NCBI GenBank assembly: GCA_964557855.1 | Contig: CAZLBP010000018.1 | Location: forward strand, 10,589-74,588 | DNA length: 64,000 nt | Direction of reading: 5' to 3' | Source of the DNA: JAJRZL01 sp964557855 | GTDB lineage: Bacteria; Zixibacteria; MSB-5A5; GN15; FEB-12 | Shown: piece by piece, positions 52,848-60,761 of the stretch | Numbering within the stretch: the stretch's first letter is position 1 | Layout of the letters: each line of letters starts with the position of its first letter | The notes under the pieces: generated by a model | The model's input: only the letters and a program-made list of their open reading frames with translations | Told to the model about the DNA's origin: nothing | Databases searched by the model: none | Translations under genes and position numbers: made by a program

Positions 52848-55677
52848 AGATCCCCTTCAGCAGATCGGAAGCCTTGTCCTTCATTTCGTCCTGCGCCTTG
52901 TCGGTCAAGGCCGAGTAATCGAGTTTAATATCGGGGCTGCTGATCGTTCCCTGGACGCTGAACGGCAACTGAATACGGTTAGCGTTGTCGTTGTTCAATA
53001 ATCCGGACAGGGCACCGAGGAGCCCCTTGTTCGACATCAGCTTCCCCGTCATTTCCGGCGAGAGCGTAATGCTGCCGGAATAGGCGACGTTGTTCTCGAA
53101 TGAATAGTAGCCGTTGAGCTGCAGATCACCGAGGCTCCCCAGTTTGGCGTCCATTCTGTCCAGCATAACTTTCCCGTCATTGACTTGTATGCCGGTCTTG
53201 AGATTCTTGAGGTCCTGCTCGGGATCGAAGTCCGTATTGAGGTGGTCGGACAAGTCGGACAACGCATTGAAGGCGGGTCCCGCTACGAACAGCCGGCCGT
53301 CTCTCATGAGAGCTTTGCCGTTCATCGAGAGCGAATGCAAAAATTGCTCAGGTTCCCAGCCGGCGGCATTGAAAGTGCCGTCCAGCTCGAACTTGCCGGT
53401 CACGATGCCGCCGAATCCAGTGAAGCGGCTGACGAAATCATCGGCTTCGATAGCCGTGGCGTGATATTCCCCGGTGTAAACAGGTTTCCGCGGATTGCTC
53501 AGGTCAATCGTGATCTCTCCCGACACGTCGCCCGAGTAAACGTCGCCCGTTACATCCGTGCACATGATCCGCCGATCCTTGATCTCGATATCTCCGGTGA
53601 TATCGGTGAAGTCGACCTGACTGTAGACGACGGTATCCAGTTTCATGGTACCGCGACCGAGTATATCGGGGAACGCCATCAGTTCGGTGGAATCTTGAGG
53701 CAGGTATGCCAGGGAATCCGCACGCAGGCCGTTGCCCGGGGCGGCTTCGGGGAACAAACTATCGACATTAAACCGATGCGAAGTCAGTTCGAACAGAAAC
53801 AGCGGTTTCTTGAGGCGGCTGCGAGCGGCGCTGTCGATCGGGAGCAAATAGGGAATAGGGCGAATGACGGTGCCCGTCAATCCGAGATCGCTGCTGACGA
53901 ATTGTATATCGAGTTGATTGATCCAGAATGTATCGGGCGAGACGACCAGCTCGGTGGTGAAGTTCGTAATCGGCTCGGACAACATCGTATCGGAGTAGGA
54001 ACCGTTTGTCACAGTTACCTGGCCCCGTGGTTTCACGGTAGAGGGGTGGAGAATACTGCTTAAGATGCTTACATCCACCTGCATGTCGCCGCCGACTTTT
54101 GTTGCGGATTCGGGCGGCCAGAAATGGTTGGCGAGTTCGAGGTTGACGTTTCCCTTTAGCGTACCGTCGATAGTTGGATCGATGTGCTCAACTTCCGTAC
54201 TGTCGGCCAGCAGGTACGGCAGGAGATCGGTAAACCGCCCTTGGAAGGCGAGCCGGCTCGAAGCGGTGGCGAGGTCGAGTTGATTGATGCGGGTCACGCG
54301 GTTATCGAAATAGGCGTCGACCGAAAACGAGTCGATCGCTTCGGGTATGAGTTGCGAGTTGTACCTGCCTCGTGGAATCTTGAGACTGCCGGTGAGGGTC
54401 AGTTCTTTCGGCTTGTTCGCCTGTCCGGACACTTTTATGGAAACACGGGCCATACCTTCCACATTGTGGTCATCCTCGGCCGGCAGGAACGGCTGTGCGA
54501 AGCGCAGGTCGACCTCTCCCCCGAGTTCACCGTTTACGTGGGGATCCTCGAAATTGTCGACCACCAGATGTCCGGTGAGCGGTTTATCGGCGAAGGAACC
54601 GTTTTCGATGTTGAGGCGCAAATTGTCCGGCTTGAAATCGATCAAAGCCTTGTCCAGGTGCAGCGTGCCGTCGATTTCTTCATAGGCCATATCCAACGAC
54701 GTTATGATCGCCGTGCCGGAGTAGGTGAACGGCATTTCGGCCGCGGCATCGTACGTCAAGTCGGCCGTAAAAGAGAAATTGCCTTCGATACTGAAGCCTT
54801 CCAGTGCCGTCAACTGATCCGGGGGAGCCAGAGAAAAGAGGTCCACGACCTTGATCTGCTCCGCCTCCATCCCGGCTCGGATCACCATCGAGTCGTTCGC
54901 ATGAGACAGATCGGCATCGATAGCAAACTCCAGGTTCCCCAGTCGGAGCTCCGCTTCCTGCAGTGAAAGAAACTTTCTGGCGTAATCGTAATCGGCCTGC
55001 CAGCTCAATTCCACCGGCGCCGGCGGAAACGGGAACGCCCCGCCCGACTCAACTTGCTCAATGGACAGTCGGCCTCTGGACTGAAACTTGTTTTCCATCG
55101 GATTGGCCAACGACGTGGCCAGATTGAGTCCCACTAGCTGAACTCGCATGTCGCTGCTGTCGTCGACATACGTCAGGTCGCCGTTGCGAATTTCAAGGTT
55201 GTCGAAACTGACCGCGGCCGCGGCGGCTTTGGCTTCATCCGTGACGCGCGCCGGGGCGCCTTCCGCATCCGCCCCAGCCAACTCGAAAGCGTAGTTGCTG
55301 GCGCCGTCTTCCCTTTTGTGCATGTAAATGGACGGTTCGTTTATGATCACTTTGTCCAGACGATATTCGCCGAACAGCAAGGGGAACAGCTGCAGTTTGA
55401 CGTCGACGTTCTGCGCTTGCAACAGCGCCGTGTCATCTTCCATATGGGGTGGATTGCCCAGGACGACCTCATGCAGGTTAACTCCCAGACCGCCCCAGAC
55501 GGAGACATCGACGTCTCCGATGTCGATCGGCCGGTTGAGCTGCTCCTGCGCCTGTTCGATAATCAGGGCCTTGGCTTTTTCGACCGGGAAGAACAGTTTT
55601 ACACCGATTATCAGGATTATCAGCAGTACAACCAGTATGCCGACTATCCAGGCAAGTATTTTCAAAAACTTTTTCAT
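52834..55677 (-). CDS. AsmA family envelope protein
   Basis: 947 residues. An N-terminal membrane anchor (LKILAWIVGILVVLLIILIIGVKLFF) is followed by the AsmA start (EKAKALIIEQAQEQLNRPIDIGDVDVSVWGGLGVNLHEVVLGNPP). A long repetitive periplasmic beta domain of the bridge-like lipid-transfer type continues to the C-terminal QLNGYYSFENNVAYSGSITLSPEM. Relatives carry phospholipid between the two membranes, from family knowledge. It leads a four-gene operon with a pseudo-peptidase, a subtilase and a PAS protein; the overlap with the next gene is 14 bases. It confirms a double-membrane envelope. Confidence 0.88.
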   Translation of the reverse strand: MKKFLKILAWIVGILVVLLIILIIGVKLFFPVEKAKALIIEQAQEQLNRPIDIGDVDVSVWGGLGVNLHEVVLGNPPHMEDDTALLQAQNVDVKLQLFPLLFGEYRLDKVIINEPSIYMHKREDGASNYAFELAGADAEGAPARVTDEAKAAAAAVSFDNLEIRNGDLTYVDDSSDMRVQLVGLNLATSLANPMENKFQSRGRLSIEQVESGGAFPFPPAPVELSWQADYDYARKFLSLQEAELRLGNLEFAIDADLSHANDSMVIRAGMEAEQIKVVDLFSLAPPDQLTALEGFSIEGNFSFTADLTYDAAAEMPFTYSGTAIITSLDMAYEEIDGTLHLDKALIDFKPDNLRLNIENGSFADKPLTGHLVVDNFEDPHVNGELGGEVDLRFAQPFLPAEDDHNVEGMARVSIKVSGQANKPKELTLTGSLKIPRGRYNSQLIPEAIDSFSVDAYFDNRVTRINQLDLATASSRLAFQGRFTDLLPYLLADSTEVEHIDPTIDGTLKGNVNLELANHFWPPESATKVGGDMQVDVSILSSILHPSTVKPRGQVTVTNGSYSDTMLSEPITNFTTELVVSPDTFWINQLDIQFVSSDLGLTGTVIRPIPYLLPIDSAARSRLKKPLFLFELTSHRFNVDSLFPEAAPGNGLRADSLAYLPQDSTELMAFPDILGRGTMKLDTVVYSQVDFTDITGDIEIKDRRIMCTDVTGDVYSGDVSGEITIDLSNPRKPVYTGEYHATAIEADDFVSRFTGFGGIVTGKFELDGTFNAAGWEPEQFLHSLSMNGKALMRDGRLFVAGPAFNALSDLSDHLNTDFDPEQDLKNLKTGIQVNDGKVMLDRMDAKLGSLGDLQLNGYYSFENNVAYSGSITLSPEMTGKLMSNKGLLGALSGLLNNDNANRIQLPFSVQGTISSPDIKLDYSALTDKAQDEMKDKASDLLKGIFDKD

Positions 55678-56002
55678 ACTATGGCAAAGTCCTTTTTAAG
55701 TCTTTTACATATGTTAGGGGAATGTTGTCGAGCCGATCAAGCAAAAACTGGTCCGGGCGCAACCCGGTCGGTTGGTGCACACAATAGCACCTGGTTGTTC
55801 GCTTTGTAGGGGCGGGTGGTAACCCCAAACACGTTTGGGGTTGATCGTGGGACCATTCCAAAGCAAGTTTGGGCACAGGTAGTTTAATTACACGCCCAGC
55901 GTATCACCCCGATTCAGGATCACCGCCTAATTGTTGGGGCAGGTCTTGACGCGCGCAAGCGGGGTGTGACCGGCCGCCCGAAGCGTGCTTCAATGGCATC
56001 CC
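55678..56002. other. Intergenic region with repeats
   Basis: It separates asmA from an MBL hydrolase. It holds the AACCCCAAAC palindrome (55821-55842) and a degenerate hairpin near 55934-55973 (GGCAGGTCTTGAC / GGGGTGTGACC). No gene or clear promoter seen. Confidence 0.55.
55821..55842. repeat. Dispersed palindrome, arms AACCCCAAAC / GTTTGGGGTT, copy 2
   Basis: Nine-base arms lie around CACG. It is the inverted partner of 17301-17322, sharing GGGTGG flank sequence. Confidence 0.72.
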
Positions 56003-56680
56003 CTACAGGTCCAGTGTGTCCCCCGGATTCAGGATCACCACTTCCGCCCCTTTCACCTTCGCCGCGAAATCCTTCGGCTCAGTCTCGATGACGGAGAATG
56101 TCTTGTAATGGAACGGCACCACCTTCTTCGGCTGCAGGAACTCGACCGCCTTGACGGCGTCGTCGATACCCATGGTGAAGTTGTCCCCGATCGGCAGGAA
56201 GGCCAGATCGATCTTGTTCATCTCGCCGATCAGCTTCATGTCCAGGAACAAACCGGTGTCGCCGGGATGGTAGATTGTCTTGCCTCCGATTGTCACCAGG
56301 AACCCGACCGGGGGGCCGGTGTAGCGGGAGGCATCCTCGCCGTAGCCGCCGCCGTGATGGGCGATCGTCAGTTTGACGCGGCCGAAATCGAAATCGTGCG
56401 CGCCGCCGATATGCATCGGGTGCACCTCGAGTCCTTCGGAGGCGCACAGATTGGCCAGCTCGAAATTGGCGATGACGGTGGCCTTGTGCTTCTTGCCGAT
56501 CGCGAAGGCGTCGCCGACGTGGTCGCCGTGGCCGTGCGTCAGCAGGATGTAGTTGACATCGATCTCATCCGCCTTGACCGGCGCCTGCGGGTTATCGGTG
56601 ATAAACGGGTCTATGATGAGTTTGTGGTCACCCTCGGTGATGGTCACGCAGGAATGACCGAGAAATCGTATCTGCGGCAT
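56003..56680 (-). CDS. UPF0173/UlaG-like metal-dependent hydrolase
   Basis: 225 residues. Metallo-beta-lactamase fold: IRFLGHSCVTI, LLTHGHGDHVGD (HxHxDH), HPMHIGGAHDFDF (His), IYHPGDTGLFLDMKLIGE (Asp), PFHYKTF (last His). This matches the UPF0173 group of unknown physiological substrate. It is a single gene; the lysine- and proline-rich PKKVVPFHYKT fits the family's C-terminal metal motif. A leftward TTCCTCC stretch just upstream reads AGGAGGAAAGC as a ribosome site. Confidence 0.9.
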   Translation of the reverse strand: MPQIRFLGHSCVTITEGDHKLIIDPFITDNPQAPVKADEIDVNYILLTHGHGDHVGDAFAIGKKHKATVIANFELANLCASEGLEVHPMHIGGAHDFDFGRVKLTIAHHGGGYGEDASRYTGPPVGFLVTIGGKTIYHPGDTGLFLDMKLIGEMNKIDLAFLPIGDNFTMGIDDAVKAVEFLQPKKVVPFHYKTFSVIETEPKDFAAKVKGAEVVILNPGDTLDL

Positions 56681-56818
56681 GCTTTCCTCCTTGTATCCTG
56701 ATCGTTCGTGCTTCAGTTTTCGTAGTGTATATGAAACGAGATTGGGGGGAGGATGTCAAGTGCGGGGAGTCTCCTTTAAATAGAAGAAGTCGGAACAGCG
56801 TCGGTCCCGATCAATCCG

Positions 56819-57646
56819 CTAGAGAGAATCAGCTTCGACTTCATCTGATGACAGTGCTTTTTTCACGGAAGCCACTATATAGGGGTACGGTACGATGTTC
56901 ACTAAGCCCGCATTAATTGGAAAGTCCCCGAGTCTGGCATCTTGAAAACTCATTACCATGCCACAGACTCGGCCGTCATATGCTCTGTAGACAGGTGAGC
57001 CGCTGGAGCCCTTGTTCACCATCATATCAGCCTGAAGGAGTTTTATTACTTTCATTGTATCTCCAACTGATTCTACTTGTTTGCAGCTCAATATTCCCGT
57101 GTGCGAACTGGGCCAATAATAGATCTGGGTATCTCGTATCGTATATTGGGTCAGATCATAACCAGTGCATGCAAGCATTTCACCATCGTTTAAGTCCCAG
57201 ATATCTGCAAACTTCACTTTCTGAATGTGACGCTTGGACAAGTCGGGCTCCGTAACATCAATTAGTGCAATATCACGAGCCGAGTCGAGATACAGTAGGT
57301 TTGCCCCGTATGGCTGATAGGGGTCCTTATGTAAGAAGACTCTGATTGCGCTTGTATCGCAGTCAATTGCCATTGAATCAGTGCACTCTTTATTAATGAA
57401 TAAGTGCTTGCAAGTTGCCAAGATGATTCTACCATTCTTACTGTTGGCAACTATGAAAGAAGTTCCGTGCTTGGCGGGACTACTGTCGAGCGACGGAACT
57501 TCTACATGTGCCAAAGACGTCTTGATTACATTGATTACGAAAGACAATTCCGAAGTTGAGTCCGAAGGCTCTCCTGCAATTGTGCTCCCACGCAGAGAGA
57601 ACGCAAACAACAATGTACAGAGCACTCCTCGAGCAATCGAGTTCAT
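56819..57646 (-). CDS. Exported trypsin-like serine protease
   Basis: 275 residues with a signal peptide (IARGVLCTLLFAFSLRGSTIAG). Catalytic triad visible from ATG 57646: His81 in GRIILATCKHLF, Asp125 in DSARDIALIDV, Ser215 in MVNKGSSGSPVY. This is the S1C/trypsin_2 fold without a PDZ domain. ATG 57646 is chosen because AAAGG lies about ten bases ahead and the signal peptide begins there; the frame is open 17 codons further. The base composition is AT-richer than the neighbours, as is the next gene, hinting at acquisition. It might be cleavage-active in the periplasm. Confidence 0.8.
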   Translation of the reverse strand: MNSIARGVLCTLLFAFSLRGSTIAGEPSDSTSELSFVINVIKTSLAHVEVPSLDSSPAKHGTSFIVANSKNGRIILATCKHLFINKECTDSMAIDCDTSAIRVFLHKDPYQPYGANLLYLDSARDIALIDVTEPDLSKRHIQKVKFADIWDLNDGEMLACTGYDLTQYTIRDTQIYYWPSSHTGILSCKQVESVGDTMKVIKLLQADMMVNKGSSGSPVYRAYDGRVCGMVMSFQDARLGDFPINAGLVNIVPYPYIVASVKKALSSDEVEADSL

Positions 57647-57782
57647 ATCAGTCAGCCTTTCAGTTACCGCTTGGGGCACCGTGTGCCCGATCCTCAACTC
57701 TAAACTAGTAATCTCCTGGAAAGACTGTCAATCACATTTTTGAAAGTAGGAAGAGTTGCGCATAGCAGACACTTGCGGCAAG

Positions 57783-58850
57783 TTAGCGAACTGGCGTCGG
57801 TGTCTGACCAACTATCTCTTCGAACCTCTCCTCATCACGTAGCTCACGCAACAACAAATTGACCCAAGCCTTCGTATAGAGATAATCTCCGTGCACTACA
57901 TCATACATACAATACTCTGATCTTGTTCGTTCAGGACGTGGGCTATCTCCGACTGGGCGAACTCCGAAGAATCGCCACGCTTCAGTGTGAGTATGCATAT
58001 TGATTCGGTATGGCAGATTCTCCTGCAACTTTTCAACAACTTGACTGGGCTTCAACAAATCGAGATTTGTAATCGGTATGTGCTTTTCTTTAATGAGCAC
58101 GTTGAGCTTCTCCAAGCGTTGAAGTTCGTCTTTGCTAGCTTCGTCAATTGGGATAAAGGTGACTGCTGCATCTGCAATATTCTGCCTATTCACCACTCTT
58201 GGCACGAGGAATACATTGAAGGAGTACTTAATACTGTTCAGTACAGAGGACGACAGATTCCCGCGAAACCGCTCAACATATTCCCTGACCGTTTTGACGC
58301 TATCAACTGCCAACCGTTGGCTGGCCTTTCTCTTCTCCGATGGAATTGTCCGGGAGAATTGTAGAGATACCGCTAACTGCTCAGTAAGCGCGTACCTTGC
58401 ACCAAAATTACTTACTATAAAGTCCTCTAGGTTTAATAGTGCGGCCTGACATTCGCCATATAGCGAAGCGTCAAGATCTGGGAGATGTCTATGTTCTACC
58501 TTGTTTCTTAATCCTATTAAAAACTCGAGGTTTTTTCTTTCGGGTGGATTCTTGTCGCCGTAGTACTCTTTCAAGCACTTCGCAAGATCCCAGTGCTTTG
58601 GTTCCCCATCGATTCTGGCATAACGCACACCTCTTCCAGTACTAGAGGCACTGCTTTTGTACCAAGGTCGACGCTTGCGTTTATAGTATATGGCATGGAA
58701 GCAGGCTGTCCACGCGATAATGATCAAGACAAGAAACTCCGCTGTACGAAATCTCGACCCGGGTCTATTGTACGAACTAACTGCAGCTATAGCCGCAGAT
58801 CGGCATTTCTCGAGATTCTCACTTGCTAGCTTTGGCAAACCCTTCGGCAT
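57783..58850 (-). CDS. DUF3644-like protein with HEPN-type motif
   Basis: 355 residues, no signal peptide, one hydrophobic stretch (~38-52). The N-terminal ~150 residues are helical with RNKVEH at 115-120 (R-x4-H), the hallmark of HEPN ribonucleases. The remainder resembles what I recall of DUF3644 (PF12358): SVKTVREYVERFRGNL, AVTFIPIDEASKD, MHTHTEAWRFFGVRP. HEPN and DUF3644 proteins turn up in defence islands and in toxin-like contexts. The gene is AT-richer than the surrounding core genes. It lies 136 bases upstream, in transcription order, of the trypsin-like gene. Function not proven. Confidence 0.65.
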   Translation of the reverse strand: MPKGLPKLASENLEKCRSAAIAAVSSYNRPGSRFRTAEFLVLIIIAWTACFHAIYYKRKRRPWYKSSASSTGRGVRYARIDGEPKHWDLAKCLKEYYGDKNPPERKNLEFLIGLRNKVEHRHLPDLDASLYGECQAALLNLEDFIVSNFGARYALTEQLAVSLQFSRTIPSEKRKASQRLAVDSVKTVREYVERFRGNLSSSVLNSIKYSFNVFLVPRVVNRQNIADAAVTFIPIDEASKDELQRLEKLNVLIKEKHIPITNLDLLKPSQVVEKLQENLPYRINMHTHTEAWRFFGVRPVGDSPRPERTRSEYCMYDVVHGDYLYTKAWVNLLLRELRDEERFEEIVGQTPTPVR

Positions 58851-59016
58851 GCTTCACCCACATAGACCTCTTCAGATATGAAGTTCAGACTCGCCTCTTC
58901 CACTTCCAACGAGCAAGATAGTCCGACGTCAAATCCCGCGCAACTACATAATCGCAGCTACACCCGGACCAAGGTCCGGAACCCATCTCAGCGGCGTGCG
59001 TCCTTACCCCGTGTAG

Positions 59017-59036
59017 GGACAGCTCGCGAGCTGTCC
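59017..59036. repeat. Dispersed palindrome, GGACAGCTCGCGAGCTGTCC, copy 2
   Basis: It is identical to 3463-3482; GTAGG precedes it here, matching CCTAC after the first copy. Confidence 0.8.
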
Positions 59037-59042
59037 GCCCAA

Positions 59043-59090
59043 CCTCACCCCCGTCCCCTCTCCTTTGAAAGGAGAGGGGGGCATACAGGC
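59043..59090. repeat. C-rich hairpin repeat, copy 2
   Basis: CCTCACCCCCGTCCCCTCTC followed by the complementary GGAGAGGGG arm, as at 17086-17141. Confidence 0.65.
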
Positions 59091-59100
59091 GGCGGGACAG

Positions 59101-59146
59101 GCGTCAGGTCACATCCCGCCGTGGGCGCGCCAGGACCTGACGCAAC
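59101..59146. repeat. Long-stem hairpin repeat (arms GCGTCAGGTC / GACCTGACGC)
   Basis: The outer arms equal those at 59190-59233 and 59681-59724, with a different centre. It ends in the shared CGCAAC. Confidence 0.65.
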
Positions 59147-59154
59147 ACGATTAC

Positions 59155-59174
59155 GGCAGATGTGGACATCTGCC
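59155..59174. repeat. Dispersed palindrome GGCAGATGTGGACATCTGCC
   Basis: It is identical to 29813-29832. Confidence 0.75.
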
Positions 59175-59189
59175 GGGCACACGTACCGG

Positions 59190-59233
59190 GCGTCAGGTCA
59201 CACTCGCCTGCGGCGAGCAGGTCCTGACGCAAC
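59190..59233. repeat. Long-stem hairpin repeat (arms GCGTCAGGTC / GTCCTGACGC)
   Basis: The centre CTCGCCTGCGGCGAG is itself a palindrome. It is nearly identical to 59681-59724, and the arms match hairpin 1 of the 161-bp element. Confidence 0.68.
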
Positions 59234-59237
59234 TTAT

Positions 59238-59651
59238 CTACTCACCGATGATCTTAATTATCACCCGCTTCTTTCGCCGCCCGTCAAACTCCGCGTAGTA
59301 GACCTGCTGCCAGGGGCCGAAGTCAATTTTGCCATCCGTGATCGCCAGCAGCACCTGGTGATGCATCAGCAGATTCTTCAGGTGCGCATCGCCGTTGTCC
59401 TCGCCGGTGCGATGATGCCGGTAGTCCTTGCCGAACGGCGCCAACCCCTCCAGCCATTCATCGATATCCACAATGAGGCCGGACTCGGCGTCATTGACAT
59501 ACACTGCGGCCGTAATGTGCATCGCGGAGACCATGATGAGGCCGTCGCGGATGCCGCTCTTCTCGACCGCCGCTTCCACTTTGTCGGTGATATTAATGTA
59601 GTCTCGCCTTTTGGGGACATTGAACGTCAGGTATTCCCGGTAGGATTTCAT
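59238..59651 (-). CDS. yjbQ: YjbQ family (UPF0047) protein
   Basis: 137 residues. It matches the YjbQ/UPF0047 family: TFNVPKRRDYINITDKVEAAV, GLIMVSAMHITAAVYVNDAESGLIVDIDEWLE, HRTGEDNGDAHLKNLLMHHQVLLAITDGKIDFGPWQQVYYAEFDG with the conserved histidines and acidic pair. Some members show weak thiamine-phosphate synthase activity; the real role is unclear. Length and conserved blocks fit well. It lies alone between repeat-rich stretches. Confidence 0.93.
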   Translation of the reverse strand: MKSYREYLTFNVPKRRDYINITDKVEAAVEKSGIRDGLIMVSAMHITAAVYVNDAESGLIVDIDEWLEGLAPFGKDYRHHRTGEDNGDAHLKNLLMHHQVLLAITDGKIDFGPWQQVYYAEFDGRRKKRVIIKIIGE

Positions 59652-59966
59652 GGTATGATTCCTTGTTTATGTTGCTGGTGGCATCAGGTCACAGTCGCCT
59701 GTAGCGAGCAGGACCTGACGCAACACTCGGAAGCTGTCAGGCAGAGTTACCTGACGGCACATTAATGTCTGAGGTAGCTGATAAACCTGGCCGCGGTCGC
59801 CCACCGCTCTGCGGTGGAGTCCGGTCATCTCTGCACCGATCCTTCCTGCCTAACCCGTTTACTCACCACTCGTGCCACGAAATCCCGGGCGACCCTGGAC
59901 CCCTGCCTGCGCAGGAGTGACCGGAAGGGCGAGGGTGACAAGTAGAGGGAGGAGTGGCAAAAGCTG
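59652..59966. other. Intergenic region with hairpin repeats
   Basis: It carries a long-stem hairpin at 59681-59724. Further on are small repeat hairpins (CACCGCTCTGCGGTGGAG near 59801; CCTGCCTGCGCAGGAGTGAC near 59903). No gene. Confidence 0.6.
59681..59724. repeat. Long-stem hairpin repeat (arms GCATCAGGTC / GACCTGACGC)
   Basis: Centre CGCCTGTAGCGAGCAG. It is a close copy of 59190-59233. Confidence 0.68.
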
Positions 59967-60401
59967 CTACGGCTCCGCTATCCAGGCATCCACAGAGTAC
60001 TTGTCGTGGATCTCGCGGCTCAGTGCCTTCGCGTCGGCATAGCTCTCGAAGTCGCCGATGCGGATCCGGTAGTATTCCGTACCGTCAACCGTCTCCGTGG
60101 TGATATACGGGTCATAGCCGCGTTGTCTGTATAGATCGAGCAAGTATTGGGCGTAGTCCAGATCCGTGCAGGCGGCCGTCTGTACCGTAAAGCCCATGAC
60201 CGGCTCGGTGCGCATCCCTTCGATCTCCGGTTCCTCGGGCTCAGGTGGCGGCTCCGGCATCGTATCGGCAACCATTATAGTGTCCGGCATCGTGTCCACC
60301 GGGGTCGGTTCCGGCAGCGTAGCCTCCTCTTCCTCTCCCCCGCAGCCGACATACAACAACAGTGCCAGAGCCAGAATCGAAATATAGCCTGTCTGTTTCA
60401 T
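59967..60401 (-). CDS. SPOR-domain lipoprotein
   Basis: 144 residues. The ATG at 60401 has GGAGG ahead of it. The signal peptide ends LALLLYVGCGG (lipobox Cys). A Pro/Glu-rich linker (~25-65, PEPTPVDTMPDTIM) leads to a SPOR domain (~72-144: VQTAACTDLDYAQYLLDLYRQRGYDPYITT, YYRIRIGDFESYADAKALSREI). SPOR binds denuded glycan strands of peptidoglycan, usually at division sites. It acts in the periplasm, attached to a membrane. Confidence 0.88.
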   Translation of the reverse strand: MKQTGYISILALALLLYVGCGGEEEEATLPEPTPVDTMPDTIMVADTMPEPPPEPEEPEIEGMRTEPVMGFTVQTAACTDLDYAQYLLDLYRQRGYDPYITTETVDGTEYYRIRIGDFESYADAKALSREIHDKYSVDAWIAEP

Positions 60402-60761
60402 CGTATCCTCCAAATCGTTATGTTTCTATATCTTATACAACGCAATTCACGTTGTTGGCTTCCCGCCATAAGGTGCTTCGTTATCAGCACTGTCCCCAGA
60501 GGTCCAAGTTGACATTGTTTCCAACCCGCGTAGAGACGGGGCTTGGCCCCGCCCGAACATTGCCCGGTGCGGCACAAGGCCGCGCTCTACGCCAAGAAAC
60601 AACGGTCCGATCCTCATCGGTGCTGGATCTCAGCTTATGGAACATCCACTTATTAACCGGACGCCAAAAGCGCTGTCAACTTAAAAGGGTGCCGATAACA
60701 AAAACTAAATGGTTGAAATTTGTATAATCAGTGCCTAGAATATCGTGTACAACAGAATATT
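60402..60761. other. Intergenic region with an inverted element
   Basis: It separates divergent genes. It has the GCGTAG / CTACGC inverted element at 60528-60592. AT-rich sequence just before 60762 may hold the promoter of the next gene. Confidence 0.5.
60528..60592. repeat. Inverted element with GCGTAG / CTACGC ends, copy 2
   Basis: Ends GCGTAGAG / CTCTACGC; internal GGGGCTTGGCCCC hairpin and GCGGCACAAGGCCGCG hairpin. It is the inverse-oriented relative of 43044-43109. Confidence 0.6.

Larger units (their letters stand above)
58851..59237. other. Repeat-dense intergenic region
   Basis: No credible gene. It is built of hairpins in close order: the 20-base palindrome (59017-59036), a C-rich hairpin (59043-59090), a long-stem hairpin (59101-59146), the GGCAGATG palindrome (59155-59174) and another long-stem hairpin (59190-59233). 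Confidence 0.65.

Noticed and set aside
58878..59765. 295-codon frame through the repeat block and yjbQ antisense
   Set aside because: It consists of repeat hairpins followed by the antisense of yjbQ.
15840..60600. Tandem or CRISPR-like array among the hairpin repeats
   Set aside because: The repeats are dispersed, differ in family and spacing, and no regular spacer pattern or cas gene is present.
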